This document shows, in pieces, positions 26,633 to 35,400 of a DNA stretch of 64,000 bases. Source of the stretch: Sphingopyxis granuli NBRC 100800 (lineage in GTDB: Bacteria > Pseudomonadota > Alphaproteobacteria > Sphingomonadales > Sphingomonadaceae); contig NZ_BCUA01000010.1 in the NCBI RefSeq assembly GCF_001591045.1, positions 1 through 64,000 on the forward strand, read 5' to 3'. The position numbers and the translations under genes are program-made. The notes below the pieces were generated by a model. That model did no database searches and had not been told where the DNA came from. It saw only the letters and a program-made list of their open reading frames with translations. Numbering within the stretch: the first letter of the stretch is position 1; every line of letters starts with the position of its first letter.

Positions 26633-29536
26633 ATGTTGGACAATCGCAAATTGTTGCTCGTGGTTTCGGCGTCGGCCTTGGCGCTCACCGGCGCCCCCGC
26701 CCTCGCGCAGGATGGGCCGGGCGGCGGCGAAGCGACGGCCGGGGCGGCCCCGAGCGAGATCGTCGTCACCGGATCGCGAATCGCGCGGCGCGACTTCGAG
26801 GCGGCGAGCCCGATCGTCACGCTGGGCGCCGACGCCGTCGCGGCGACCGGACAGGCAACGCTCGAAGGCGCGCTCAACCAGCTTCCGCAATTCTCGGCGG
26901 GCTCGACCGCCTTCTCGAACGACCTCAACGCGACCGGGCAGGCGACGCTCAATCTTCGCGGCCTCGGCGCGCAGCGCAACCTCGTGCTGCTCGACGGCCG
27001 TCGCCTGCAGCCGTCGAACTCGAGCCAGGTCATCGACATCAACACCATCCCATCGATCCTCGTCGGCGGGACCGAGATCATCAGCGGCGGCGCCTCGGCC
27101 GTCTATGGCTCCGACGCCATCTCCGGCGTCGTCAACTTCAAGGTGCGCGACCTCGACGGGATCGAGATTTCGGGCCAGAACACGCTGACCGAGCGCGGCG
27201 ACGGCGGCATTCGCGAGATTTCGATCGGCGCCGGCACCCGCTTCGCCGACGGCCGCGGCCGCATCATCGTCGGCGCCGCCTATACCGACCGCGATGCGGT
27301 CAACATCAACAGCCGCGCCTTCTTCCGCCGGAATCAGGGCGTGTCGGGGACGATCCCGTTCGGTATCTTCACCCCGGGCGCGAACCCCGCCAGCCAGGGC
27401 GCGCTCAACGACGCCTTCGCCGCCTATGGTATCGCGCCGGGATCGGTGCTCCCCTCGTCGGGGATCGGGGTCAATGCGGACGGCACGCTCTTCGCCAACG
27501 GGCGCGGCGTCTATAATTATCGCGACGATGAGCCCTATCTCTACAATAACGGGCAGGCGCTGCTGCAGGTGCCGTCGACGACCTACACCCAGATTCCGCT
27601 CGAGCGCATCTCGACCTTCGGCCGCGCGACCTTCGAGGCGAGCGATACTATCAAGCTGTTCGTCCAGGGCCTCTATACCGACTATACCTCGACGACGATC
27701 CAGGATCCCGCCCCGAACGCCGGGCTGTGGACGATCCGCGTTCCGCGGTCGAATCCGTTCATCCCGGCCGCGCTGAACCCCATCCTCGATTCGCGCACCG
27801 ACCCGACCGCACCGGTCGTCGTGACCAAGCGCTATAGCGAAGCCGGTCCGCGCAGCGTCGATCACGAGGCGACGACGTGGCAGATCCTCGGCGGCGCATC
27901 GGGGTCCTTCGGCGGCAGCGGCATCACCTGGGAGCTGTACGGATCGACCGGCAAGAGCATCGTCGACGACATCTCCTACGGCTCGGTCTTCACCAGCAAG
28001 GTGCAGCAACTGGCATCGGCGGCCGACGGCGGCGCGTCGATCTGCTCCGGCGGCTATAATCCGTTCGCGGTCACCAATTCGCCCGAATGCGTCGCCTTCA
28101 TCAGCGGCGTGACGCGCAACCGCACCGAAACGAAGCAGGACGTGGTCGAGTTCAACCTGCAGGGCGGCATCGCGCAGCTTCCCGCGGGCGAACTGCGCTT
28201 CGCGGCGGGCGTCGGCTATCGCCACAATGAATTCGCCTTCACCCCCGATCCCGAGCAGATCACGGGCAACATCGTCGCCATCGCGCGCACCTCGCCGACC
28301 GCGGGTTCGACGAGCGCGAAGGAAGCCTATGCCGAACTGCTGATCCCGCTGCTCCACGACATTCCGCTGATTCAGGACCTCACGATCGACGCCGCCTATC
28401 GCTATTCGGACTACAAGCAGAGCGGCGGGGTTTCGACCTACAAGGTCGATGTCGACTGGACCGTGGTCGACGGCGTGCGCCTGCGCGGCGGCTATCAGCG
28501 CGCGATCCGCGCGCCGAACGTCGGCGAGCTCTACACCGCGACCACCGGCCTGTTCCCGACCATCGGTTCGGTCGCCAACGGCGCCGGCGATCCGTGCGAC
28601 ACGCGCAGCGCGTTCCGTACCGGCGCCAACGCGGCGCAGGTGCGCGCGATCTGCGTCGCGCAGGGAATGCCCGACGTGCTCGCCGACTCCTATATCAACA
28701 ACGTCACGCAGGTCGCGGCCTTCCTGTCGGGCAACGCCAATCTGAAACCCGAAAAGGCCGACACCTGGACGGTCGGCGCGGTGCTGTCGCCGCGCGCCGC
28801 CTCGCCCTGGCTGTCGAACCTGCGCGCGTCGGTCGATTACTATAATATCGCGATCGACGACGCGATCGCGACGATCCCGGTGTCGGTGTCGCTCAACAAA
28901 TGCTTCAACGCCGATGGCAGCAACCCCGGCTATGACGCGAACAATTTCTTCTGCGCGCTGATCGGCCGCGACGTCAATTCGGGCGGCATCACCAACGCGC
29001 TGCAGCCCTATCTGAACCTCGGCGGCTACAAGACCGCCGGGGTCGACGTGCAGCTCGACTGGTCGGTGCGCCTTGCCGATATCGGGGCCGGCGACGGGTC
29101 GGGGCGCTTCGGCATTTCGTCGGTGATCAACTATCTCGACAAATTCGAGATCCAGAACCTTCCCGGCGGACCGTTCCAGGATTTCGGCCGCACGATCGGA
29201 TCGGGAACCACGCTGCCGCGCTGGCGCTCGACGACCTCCTTCACCTTCGGCACCGACAGCTTCAACGCGCTGGTGCGCTGGCGGCACGTCGGCGCGATGA
29301 TCGACGCGTCGAAGGTGACGAACGCGGCGAGCACGACGCCGGGGGTCAAGGCTTACGACTATTTCGACCTGTCGCTGCGCGTCGACCCGGCCGAGCGCTT
29401 CAGCTTGCGCTTCGGAGTGAACAATCTGTTCGACAAGACGCCGCCGGTGGTCAGCGGCGTGCTCGGCCAGACCGACGCCAGCACCTATGACGTGCTCGGC
29501 CGCACCTATTATCTGGCGGCCACCGCGCGCTTCTGA
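26633..29536 (+). CDS. TonB-dependent outer-membrane receptor
   Basis: This is a protein of 967 residues. A signal peptide ends near ALAQ (about residue 28), then comes a TonB box-like SEIVVTGSR and a plug domain (about 48-165) with LNLRGLGAQRNLVLLDGRRLQPS and GGTEIISGGASAVYGSDAISGVVNFKV. The rest is a 22-strand barrel ending in an aromatic C-terminus (YYLAATARF) recognised by the BAM complex. The ATG at 26633 has GGGAAGGG ahead and a clear signal peptide. A secreted lipase gene starts 22 bases downstream, so the likely cargo is a lipid or ester product. It is probably controlled by the divergent TetR protein through the two palindromes in the gap. Confidence 0.93.
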   Translation: MLDNRKLLLVVSASALALTGAPALAQDGPGGGEATAGAAPSEIVVTGSRIARRDFEAASPIVTLGADAVAATGQATLEGALNQLPQFSAGSTAFSNDLNATGQATLNLRGLGAQRNLVLLDGRRLQPSNSSQVIDINTIPSILVGGTEIISGGASAVYGSDAISGVVNFKVRDLDGIEISGQNTLTERGDGGIREISIGAGTRFADGRGRIIVGAAYTDRDAVNINSRAFFRRNQGVSGTIPFGIFTPGANPASQGALNDAFAAYGIAPGSVLPSSGIGVNADGTLFANGRGVYNYRDDEPYLYNNGQALLQVPSTTYTQIPLERISTFGRATFEASDTIKLFVQGLYTDYTSTTIQDPAPNAGLWTIRVPRSNPFIPAALNPILDSRTDPTAPVVVTKRYSEAGPRSVDHEATTWQILGGASGSFGGSGITWELYGSTGKSIVDDISYGSVFTSKVQQLASAADGGASICSGGYNPFAVTNSPECVAFISGVTRNRTETKQDVVEFNLQGGIAQLPAGELRFAAGVGYRHNEFAFTPDPEQITGNIVAIARTSPTAGSTSAKEAYAELLIPLLHDIPLIQDLTIDAAYRYSDYKQSGGVSTYKVDVDWTVVDGVRLRGGYQRAIRAPNVGELYTATTGLFPTIGSVANGAGDPCDTRSAFRTGANAAQVRAICVAQGMPDVLADSYINNVTQVAAFLSGNANLKPEKADTWTVGAVLSPRAASPWLSNLRASVDYYNIAIDDAIATIPVSVSLNKCFNADGSNPGYDANNFFCALIGRDVNSGGITNALQPYLNLGGYKTAGVDVQLDWSVRLADIGAGDGSGRFGISSVINYLDKFEIQNLPGGPFQDFGRTIGSGTTLPRWRSTTSFTFGTDSFNALVRWRHVGAMIDASKVTNAASTTPGVKAYDYFDLSLRVDPAERFSLRFGVNNLFDKTPPVVSGVLGQTDASTYDVLGRTYYLAATARF

Positions 29537-29558
29537 AGAACGGGACAGGAGACAGATT

Positions 29559-30737
29559 ATGTCGAAATGGATGCGATCGGCGGCAGTTCTCGCCGCATTC
29601 GGCCTCGCAGCGGCAACCCCGGCGCTCGCGGCGCAAGCGCCCGCCGCGCAGGCGGCGCCCGCACCGGCAGCGGGCGCGTTGATCGAAAGCGGCCCGCTCG
29701 CGCCCGAGTTCGGCCTCGACGGTGCGGCGCAGGCCTTCGCGATCCGCTATGGCTCGACCGACGGCGTCGTCGGCAGCGGCACGGTGCCGGTGACCGCCGC
29801 GCTGTTCACCCCCAAGGGCACGCCGCCCGCGGGGGGCTGGCCGCTGATTGCCTGGGCGCATGGCACCGTCGGCATCGGCGACGATTGCGCGCCGTCGCGC
29901 AACCCGCGCTCGGCGCGCGACCGCACCTATCTCGACCATTGGCTGGGCGAGGGCTATGCCATCGTCGCCACCGACTATCAGGGGCTCGGCGGACCCGGAC
30001 CGCACCCCTATCTCAACAGCCGCGCCGCCGCCTATTCGACCCTCGACGCGGTGCGTGCGGTGCTGGGGGGCGATTTCGGCCTCGCCAACAAGGTGCTGCT
30101 CGTCGGCCAGTCGCAGGGCGCCGGCGCGGCTTTCGCGACGGCGGGCTATGCCGCCGACTATGCGCCCGACGTCAATGTGCGCGGGACGATCGCCACCGGC
30201 CTGCCCAACCTCGCCGTCGCGGGCGCGACGAGCGGCGGCGACGGGGACAAGGTCGATCGCCTGATCGCCTACCTGCTCTACATCGCCTCCGCGGCGGAGC
30301 AGATCGATCCCAGATACGATCCCACGGCGGTGCTGACCGATCGCGCGATGCCGCTCTATCGGCGCGCGGCCGACACCTGCGTCGTCGACATGTTCGGTGC
30401 GGTGGTCGAGGCGGGGCTGACCCGCGCCAACAGTTTCAAGACCGATTTCTGGCGCGCCTATGCGCCGATGCTGACCCACGCCGGCTATCCGACGCTGCAC
30501 ATCGCGACGCCGGTGTTCATCGGCACCGGCGCGGAGGATGTCGACACGCCGGCCGCGATGCAGAAATCGGTCGTCGACGGGGCCTGCGACGCCGGATCGA
30601 CGATCGAATGGCACGTCTATCCGGGGCTCGACCATTCGGGGACGGTCAACCGCTCCTTCACCGATTCGCGCCTCTTCGCCCAGCATGTCATGGCGGGCCA
30701 CGCCATCGCGGGGACCTGTCCGCAGGCCGCCGGCTAG
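29559..30737 (+). CDS. Exported secretory-lipase family alpha/beta hydrolase
   Basis: This is a protein of 392 residues with a signal peptide (about 25 residues, ending near ALAA). It resembles secretory lipases: an oxyanion region around PLIAWAHGTVG, the nucleophile Ser185 in GQSQGAG, a probable acid in GTGAEDVDTP (about 327-336), and the catalytic His in GLDHSGTVN. It probably hydrolyses esters or triglycerides in the periplasm or outside the cell. It is 22 bases after the TonB receptor gene, with GACAGGAGA as ribosome site, so the two form one unit. Cys110 and two later cysteines could give disulfides, as usual in exported lipases. Confidence 0.87.
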   Translation: MSKWMRSAAVLAAFGLAAATPALAAQAPAAQAAPAPAAGALIESGPLAPEFGLDGAAQAFAIRYGSTDGVVGSGTVPVTAALFTPKGTPPAGGWPLIAWAHGTVGIGDDCAPSRNPRSARDRTYLDHWLGEGYAIVATDYQGLGGPGPHPYLNSRAAAYSTLDAVRAVLGGDFGLANKVLLVGQSQGAGAAFATAGYAADYAPDVNVRGTIATGLPNLAVAGATSGGDGDKVDRLIAYLLYIASAAEQIDPRYDPTAVLTDRAMPLYRRAADTCVVDMFGAVVEAGLTRANSFKTDFWRAYAPMLTHAGYPTLHIATPVFIGTGAEDVDTPAAMQKSVVDGACDAGSTIEWHVYPGLDHSGTVNRSFTDSRLFAQHVMAGHAIAGTCPQAAG

Positions 30738-30797
30738 GCGTTCGCTCTCGCCGCGTGAGGGCACCGGACGGATCGGGATGACCCGACGAAGCGGGCG

Positions 30798-32435
30798 CTA
30801 TTCGCGGTCGACGGGACCGGTATTGACGAACCATTGTTCGCCCCTCTGGCGCTGACGCCGCATGATCTCCTCCCGGAATTCGAACATTCCGGGCATGGGG
30901 TCGCGGCGCAGCACCGGCGATGCGCCAAGCTCGAGGAAATATTCCTCCTCTCCATAGGGACGCCAGTCGGGCGCACCGACCGCCGACGGAATGCCGCGCG
31001 CGGCGAAGCTGGACCAATAATCGACCATCTGCCGGGCAAGCCGGCGATCGTCGTCCCCCGTCGCCGCCGGCCAGTTTGCCGCCTGTGGAACGGCGCGACC
31101 GATGCTGCCGAACATGAAGGGAATCTCGCTGGCGTGAAACGCGCACAGCTTCCGCGCCCGCGCGGCGTCGTAGCAATGGTCGAACAGATAGAGATAGGAG
31201 GGGACGCCCGCCACGGTCTGCTGCCGCACGAGCCGCTCGACGGCCCAGCCATAGACGATGTCGCGCGTCGCGGCGATCAGGCTCTCTTCCATGTCGGACG
31301 CGGGATAGAGCCGCAGGAAGGCCGGCGCGAGATCGCCGTAGCGACGGGCGGCCCCCGCGGCATAGGCCGCCGCATCGGCGGGCACCGGGGGCACCAGGCC
31401 GCGCTGGCTCCGCACCTCGCCGCTGTTGAAGCCGGCGAGGACCGGCACCTTGATCTGCTCGCCGCGATCGAAGACGTCGACGATCTGCGCCGGAAGCAGC
31501 GCGCCGTCGATCGTCGGCTGCGCTGCAAAGCGCGCACGCAGCGCCGCGGCGGTCAGCGCTTCGGCGTCGAGGGCGCGAAGGGCGGCGGGATTCTTCGCGC
31601 CGACGCTTTCGGCGAAGGCGGCGCCGATCGCTTCGGCCGACGGCAGGCCGTAGGCCGGATCGCGCAGCCGCGGGACCGCGCGCATATTGGTGCTCTGGAC
31701 GATCGCGCGGCCGAACAGCCCCTTCGCGCGCGGGGCGGCGAGCAGATAGGTGACGCTGAGCGCGCCCGCCGATTCGCCCATCGCGGTGACATTGGCCGGG
31801 TCGCCGCCGAACGCCGCGATATTGCGCTTCACCCATTCGAGCGCCGCGATCTGGTCGAGCAGACCATAATTGCCCGAGACACGATCAGGCGCTTCGGCGC
31901 TGAGCCCCGGGTGCGCGAGCCAGCCGAAGATGCCGAGGCGATAGTTGATCGACACGAAGACGATCCCGCGCTTCGCATATTCGCGCCCGTCGTACATCGG
32001 GCTCGCGCTGCCGCCATGCTGGAGCGCGCCGCCGTGAATCCAGACGATCACCGGCGCGCGCGCCGCGCTGCGCGGCGCCCAGACGTTGAGCGTCAGGCAA
32101 TCCTCGCTCGTCGGACGCGGCGGCTCGAAATAGACGCTGTCGGCGGGATAGGGCGGCTGCACACAATCGGGGCCGAAGGCGTGGGCCTCGCGCGCACCCT
32201 GCCACGAAGCGGGCGGAGCGGGCGGGCGCCAACGACGCACCCCGACCGGCGGCAGCGCATAGGGAAGCCCCTTGAACACCCGGACCCCGTCCTCCAGGCT
32301 GCCGGCGACGCGGCCCTCGGCGACGGTGGCCGTCGGTCGGCCGGAAGCGGCGGCGACGGGAACGGCGAAGGCGGCGAGGGCGCCGAGCAGCGGAGCGCCG
32401 AAGACGAGGGCGAAGGTCCGTCCGGACAGCAGCAT
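30798..32435 (-). CDS. Exported type-B carboxylesterase
   Basis: This is a protein of 545 residues with a signal peptide (about 30 residues). Type-B carboxylesterase features are the segment VFKGLPYALPPVGVRRWRPP, the EDCLTLNVWAP signature, the oxyanion loop VWIHGGAL, the nucleophile Ser222 in GESAG, a Glu in GFNSGEVRS and a catalytic His in AFHASEIPFMFG. It hydrolyses carboxylic esters, probably in the periplasm. It is a close paralogue of the esterase at 40446-42080. It is divergent from the M28-like gene, and a TCAC/GTGAAT inverted element lies between them. Confidence 0.92.
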   Translation of the reverse strand: MLLSGRTFALVFGAPLLGALAAFAVPVAAASGRPTATVAEGRVAGSLEDGVRVFKGLPYALPPVGVRRWRPPAPPASWQGAREAHAFGPDCVQPPYPADSVYFEPPRPTSEDCLTLNVWAPRSAARAPVIVWIHGGALQHGGSASPMYDGREYAKRGIVFVSINYRLGIFGWLAHPGLSAEAPDRVSGNYGLLDQIAALEWVKRNIAAFGGDPANVTAMGESAGALSVTYLLAAPRAKGLFGRAIVQSTNMRAVPRLRDPAYGLPSAEAIGAAFAESVGAKNPAALRALDAEALTAAALRARFAAQPTIDGALLPAQIVDVFDRGEQIKVPVLAGFNSGEVRSQRGLVPPVPADAAAYAAGAARRYGDLAPAFLRLYPASDMEESLIAATRDIVYGWAVERLVRQQTVAGVPSYLYLFDHCYDAARARKLCAFHASEIPFMFGSIGRAVPQAANWPAATGDDDRRLARQMVDYWSSFAARGIPSAVGAPDWRPYGEEEYFLELGASPVLRRDPMPGMFEFREEIMRRQRQRGEQWFVNTGPVDRE

Positions 32436-32492
32436 GTCTTTCGTTCCTCTTCCCGGCGGCGATGCTTGCCATCGCCCGCCCGTCGATTTACG

Positions 32493-32509
32493 CTCACAAG
32501 AGAGTGAAT
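32493..32509. promoter_or_regulatory. Candidate operator, TCAC-N6-GTGAAT, site A
   Basis: CTCACAAGAGAGTGAAT lies in the 112-base divergent gap between the esterase (start 32435) and the M28-like gene (start 32548). It matches site B before the SDR gene at 14 of 17 bases, including both outer halves. It could regulate both flanking genes. Confidence 0.6.
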
Positions 32510-32547
32510 ATCAAGTGCGGACGAACGGACGACGGGAGAGGTGCAGC

Positions 32548-33855
32548 ATGACGGATCCGACGCGACGCGGCTTCCTGGTCGGGGCGGCGGCGCTGCCCCT
32601 TACCGCCCCGGCCGCAGCAGCCCATGACGCAGGCGCGGCCGACTCGATCGCCGCCGATCTCGCGACCTACATCGACTTCGGCAACAAACAATCGGGCGGC
32701 CCCGGTGACGACGCCTGCGGTCATTGGCTTGCGGACGAACTGGCGCGCGCGGGTTTCGCGACCGAAAAGCCGGCCCTGTCCGTCCCCTGGTTCGAACCGG
32801 GCAAATGCGAGATCGCCGCCGGCGACGCGCGCGCGCCGCTCCATCCCCAGCCGATCGTGATCCCGACGCCCGCGGGCGGCGTGTCGGGGCCGCTGGTCCG
32901 CGTCGATGCCCACGGCCGCGCCGATGCGCCGCTGGCCGGGGCGGTCGCGCTGGTCGATCTGCCCTATGGCCGCTGGTCCTCGGCGCTGGCCAGGCCGGTG
33001 CGCGCACCCATCGATGCGGCCTTCGCAGGCGGAGCGAAGGCCGCGGTGATCGTCACCAACGGTCCGACCGGCGGCGTCATCGCGCTCAACGCCGATGGCC
33101 GCACGCCGATGTTCGCGGGGCCGGTCGGCCTGCTCGCGCCCGCCCGGGCTGCCCCCTTCCTCGACGCGGCGATGCGACACGACACAGCCACGGTAACGCT
33201 GACCGGGCGCGGCGGTCGCCGGCCCGCCTTCAACATCATCGGCCGGCTCGATCGCGGCAAGGGGCGCTGGATCACCATATCGACGCCACGTTCGGGCTGG
33301 TTCGGCTGCGCCGGCGAGCGCGGCGGCGGCATCGCGGCGTGGCTCGACCTCGCCCGAACCGCCCCCGCGCTGCTGCCCGACCACGACCTCGCCTTCCTGT
33401 GCAACAGCGGGCATGAATATGAGAATCTGGGCGCCGAGGAATCGCTGAAGGCGGTGGCGCCGAAACCGGCGGAGACGCATTTCTGGCTCCACCTCGGCGC
33501 CAATGTCGCGGCGCGCGACTGGCACGAAGGGCTGTTCGGGCTGGCCCCGCTGAGCGGCGCGGATTCGCAGCGCTATCTGGTCGCCAGCCCGCCGCTGCTG
33601 CCCGCCGCGCGCCGGCTGTTCGCGGGACTGGCGGGACTCGAAAACCCCTATTCCAGCGAAGCGCTGTCGGCGGGCGAACTGACCGCGATCATCGCGGCAG
33701 GCTATCCATCGGTGGCGGGAGTCTTCGGCGTCCATCGCTTCCACCATGTCGAGGGCGACGACGAACGCTGCGTCGACGCGGCAAGCGTCGCCGCAGCGGC
33801 GGCGGCTTTTCGCGAACTGCTGCTGGTGGCAGTCGGCCGAAACAGCGCGCGCTAG
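32548..33855 (+). CDS. Tat-exported M28-like protein with degenerate metal site
   Basis: This is a protein of 435 residues with a twin-arginine signal (TRRGFLVGAAALPL). The middle (about 95-205) resembles a PA-type insert. The core (about 230-330) aligns with M28 aminopeptidases: ITISTPRSGWFGCAGERGGGIAAWLDLAR and FLCNSGHEYENLG sit where M28 has HxDS, GAxDxxSG and EE motifs. The first His/Asp pair reads PRS and the second ligand reads GERGGG, so several zinc ligands are missing or changed. It may be a non-peptidase relative or use other ligands. GGGAGAGG precedes the ATG. It is the only plus-strand gene among its neighbours. Confidence 0.65.
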   Translation: MTDPTRRGFLVGAAALPLTAPAAAAHDAGAADSIAADLATYIDFGNKQSGGPGDDACGHWLADELARAGFATEKPALSVPWFEPGKCEIAAGDARAPLHPQPIVIPTPAGGVSGPLVRVDAHGRADAPLAGAVALVDLPYGRWSSALARPVRAPIDAAFAGGAKAAVIVTNGPTGGVIALNADGRTPMFAGPVGLLAPARAAPFLDAAMRHDTATVTLTGRGGRRPAFNIIGRLDRGKGRWITISTPRSGWFGCAGERGGGIAAWLDLARTAPALLPDHDLAFLCNSGHEYENLGAEESLKAVAPKPAETHFWLHLGANVAARDWHEGLFGLAPLSGADSQRYLVASPPLLPAARRLFAGLAGLENPYSSEALSAGELTAIIAAGYPSVAGVFGVHRFHHVEGDDERCVDAASVAAAAAAFRELLLVAVGRNSAR

Positions 33856-33944
33856 CTTGCATCACCCAAATCCGTTCGTGTCGAGCAGGATGGCGAGTCG
33901 GATATTCGACGCAGCATCTTTGGTGTGGTGCCACCGGAAAGCTT

Positions 33945-34027
33945 CGTCATTGCGAGCGGCGAAGTCGCGCGGCAATCCAGAGCAGGCGGTCACCGCTCTG
34001 GATTGCTTCGCTCCGCTCGCAATGACG
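33945..34027. repeat. Dispersed inverted-repeat element
   Basis: CGTCATTGCGAG at 33945-33956 is mirrored by CTCGCAATGACG at 34016-34027, and GGCAATCCAGAGC / GCTCTGGATTGC lie inside. The unit of about 83 bases can fold into one long stem. It has the form of a dispersed repeat seen in many alphaproteobacteria. It sits between the 3' ends of the convergent M28-like and GH1 genes. Confidence 0.8.
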
Positions 34028-34056
34028 CAAGGGGGCAATCCCAAGCCAATCGAAAT

Positions 34057-35385
34057 CTAGATGCGATTGGCACGGGCAATCGCGCCCAGGTGCCAGGCGC
34101 TCGGGCGCGGCGTGCGCCTGAAGCTCTGCCGGTCGACTGTGGCGAGCCCGAACGGGATCGAATAGCCCGACGTCCACTCGAAATTGTCGAGGAGCGACCA
34201 ATAGATATAGCTGTGGACCGCGATCCCCTCGTCGAGGCAGGCCCTCACCCCGTCGAGCGCCTGGTCGATGAAGGCGATGCGGCGCCGGTCGTCGTTCACG
34301 GCGACGCCGCTTTCGGTCACATAGATCGGCTTGCCGATCGCGCGGTGGGCCCATCGGATCGTGTTCGCGAGCGCCTGCGGATAAAATTCATAGCCCGACA
34401 GCGTCAGTTCGGCGCCCGCTGGCGGCGCGACCATCCCGCGCTCGTCGAACCGCAGGCGGGTGTAGCATTGCACACCGAAGAAATCGGAATGGGTGCGCGC
34501 GACGTCGATCCAGTCGCCGTACAGCTGCCGCTCGTAATGCGCGACCAGCGACGGCGCGCCCGTCGACTGGATATCCTGCGTGGTCAGCGTGATCCCCACC
34601 GGCAGGTCGGGCCGCGCGGCCTTGATCGCGTCATAGGCCTGACGGTGCGCTTCCTGCAGGATCGGCGTCGCGATCGCGGGATCGGCGAAGGCGAGACGCG
34701 AGAAGCGCGGCGACCCGGTGGCGGCCACGGCCGCGGCATTCGCTTCGCGGGTCAGCTTCATCGCCGCTTCGGACCTAGGGAAAAGCGCGACCAGCAGGCC
34801 GATGTTCGCCTCGTTGAACGTCGTCGCCAAATGCATCAGGCCGCCGAGCCGCTCGGCGACGGTACGGCAATAGCGCGCGAAGAAGCGGGGCGCGTCGTCG
34901 ACCTCGAATCCGCCGCGAGCGGCGAACCACAGGGGCGTCGTGAAATGGTTGAGCGTGACGATCGGCCGCAACCCGCGCGCGCGGCACGCCTCCAGCATGC
35001 GCGCATAATGGTCGAGCACGGCGTTCGAGACATGGCCTTCGCTTGGTTCGATGCGCGCCCATTCGATGCCGAACCGATAGCAGTTGAAACCCAGCCGTTC
35101 GGCAAGCGCGAAATCCTCGTCGAAGCGATGATAGCTGTCGCATGCGTCGCCCGACCGGTCCCGAAACAGGGTCGGCGTGACATTCTCTGCCAGCCAGGCG
35201 TCGCTGTTCGTGTTGTTGCCCTCGCTCTGATGCGCCGAGATCGCGGTGCCCCAGAGGAAGCCGGGCGGCGCCGGCCGTCGCGCCGCCAGCGCCGGCGCGC
35301 TTCCCAGCAGCGCGGGCGCCGCCGCCGCCCCTGCGGCCGCCCGCATCAGGTCGCGCCGCCCGATCGATCCGTCCGCTTCGGCCAC
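34057..35385 (-). CDS. Tat-exported glycoside hydrolase family 1 protein
   Basis: This is a protein of 442 residues with a twin-arginine signal (IGRRDLMRAAAG). The GH1 fold is shown by GFLWGTAISAHQSEG at the start, CYRFGIEWARIEP, TLNHFTTPLW, the acid/base Glu192 in TTFNEAN, the nucleophile Glu358 in YVTESG, and SLLDNFEWTSGYSIPFGLATVD near the end. Both catalytic residues are intact. GH1 enzymes remove beta-linked glucose or similar sugars, and export by Tat is uncommon among them, so it probably attacks a glycoside in the periplasm. It is the last gene of the run, 15 bases after the MFS gene. Confidence 0.92.
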   Translation of the reverse strand: MAEADGSIGRRDLMRAAAGAAAAPALLGSAPALAARRPAPPGFLWGTAISAHQSEGNNTNSDAWLAENVTPTLFRDRSGDACDSYHRFDEDFALAERLGFNCYRFGIEWARIEPSEGHVSNAVLDHYARMLEACRARGLRPIVTLNHFTTPLWFAARGGFEVDDAPRFFARYCRTVAERLGGLMHLATTFNEANIGLLVALFPRSEAAMKLTREANAAAVAATGSPRFSRLAFADPAIATPILQEAHRQAYDAIKAARPDLPVGITLTTQDIQSTGAPSLVAHYERQLYGDWIDVARTHSDFFGVQCYTRLRFDERGMVAPPAGAELTLSGYEFYPQALANTIRWAHRAIGKPIYVTESGVAVNDDRRRIAFIDQALDGVRACLDEGIAVHSYIYWSLLDNFEWTSGYSIPFGLATVDRQSFRRTPRPSAWHLGAIARANRI

Positions 35386-35400
35386 GGCCCTTCTCCCTCG

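Noticed and set aside
26540-29287. Open frame of 915 codons on the minus strand opposite a TonB receptor
   Set aside because: The receptor frame has signal, plug and barrel motifs, whereas the opposite frame is low-complexity Arg/Asp/Gly.
30834-32507. Open frame of 557 codons on the plus strand opposite the first esterase
   Set aside because: It is a shadow; it also ends within the operator region and has no ribosome site.
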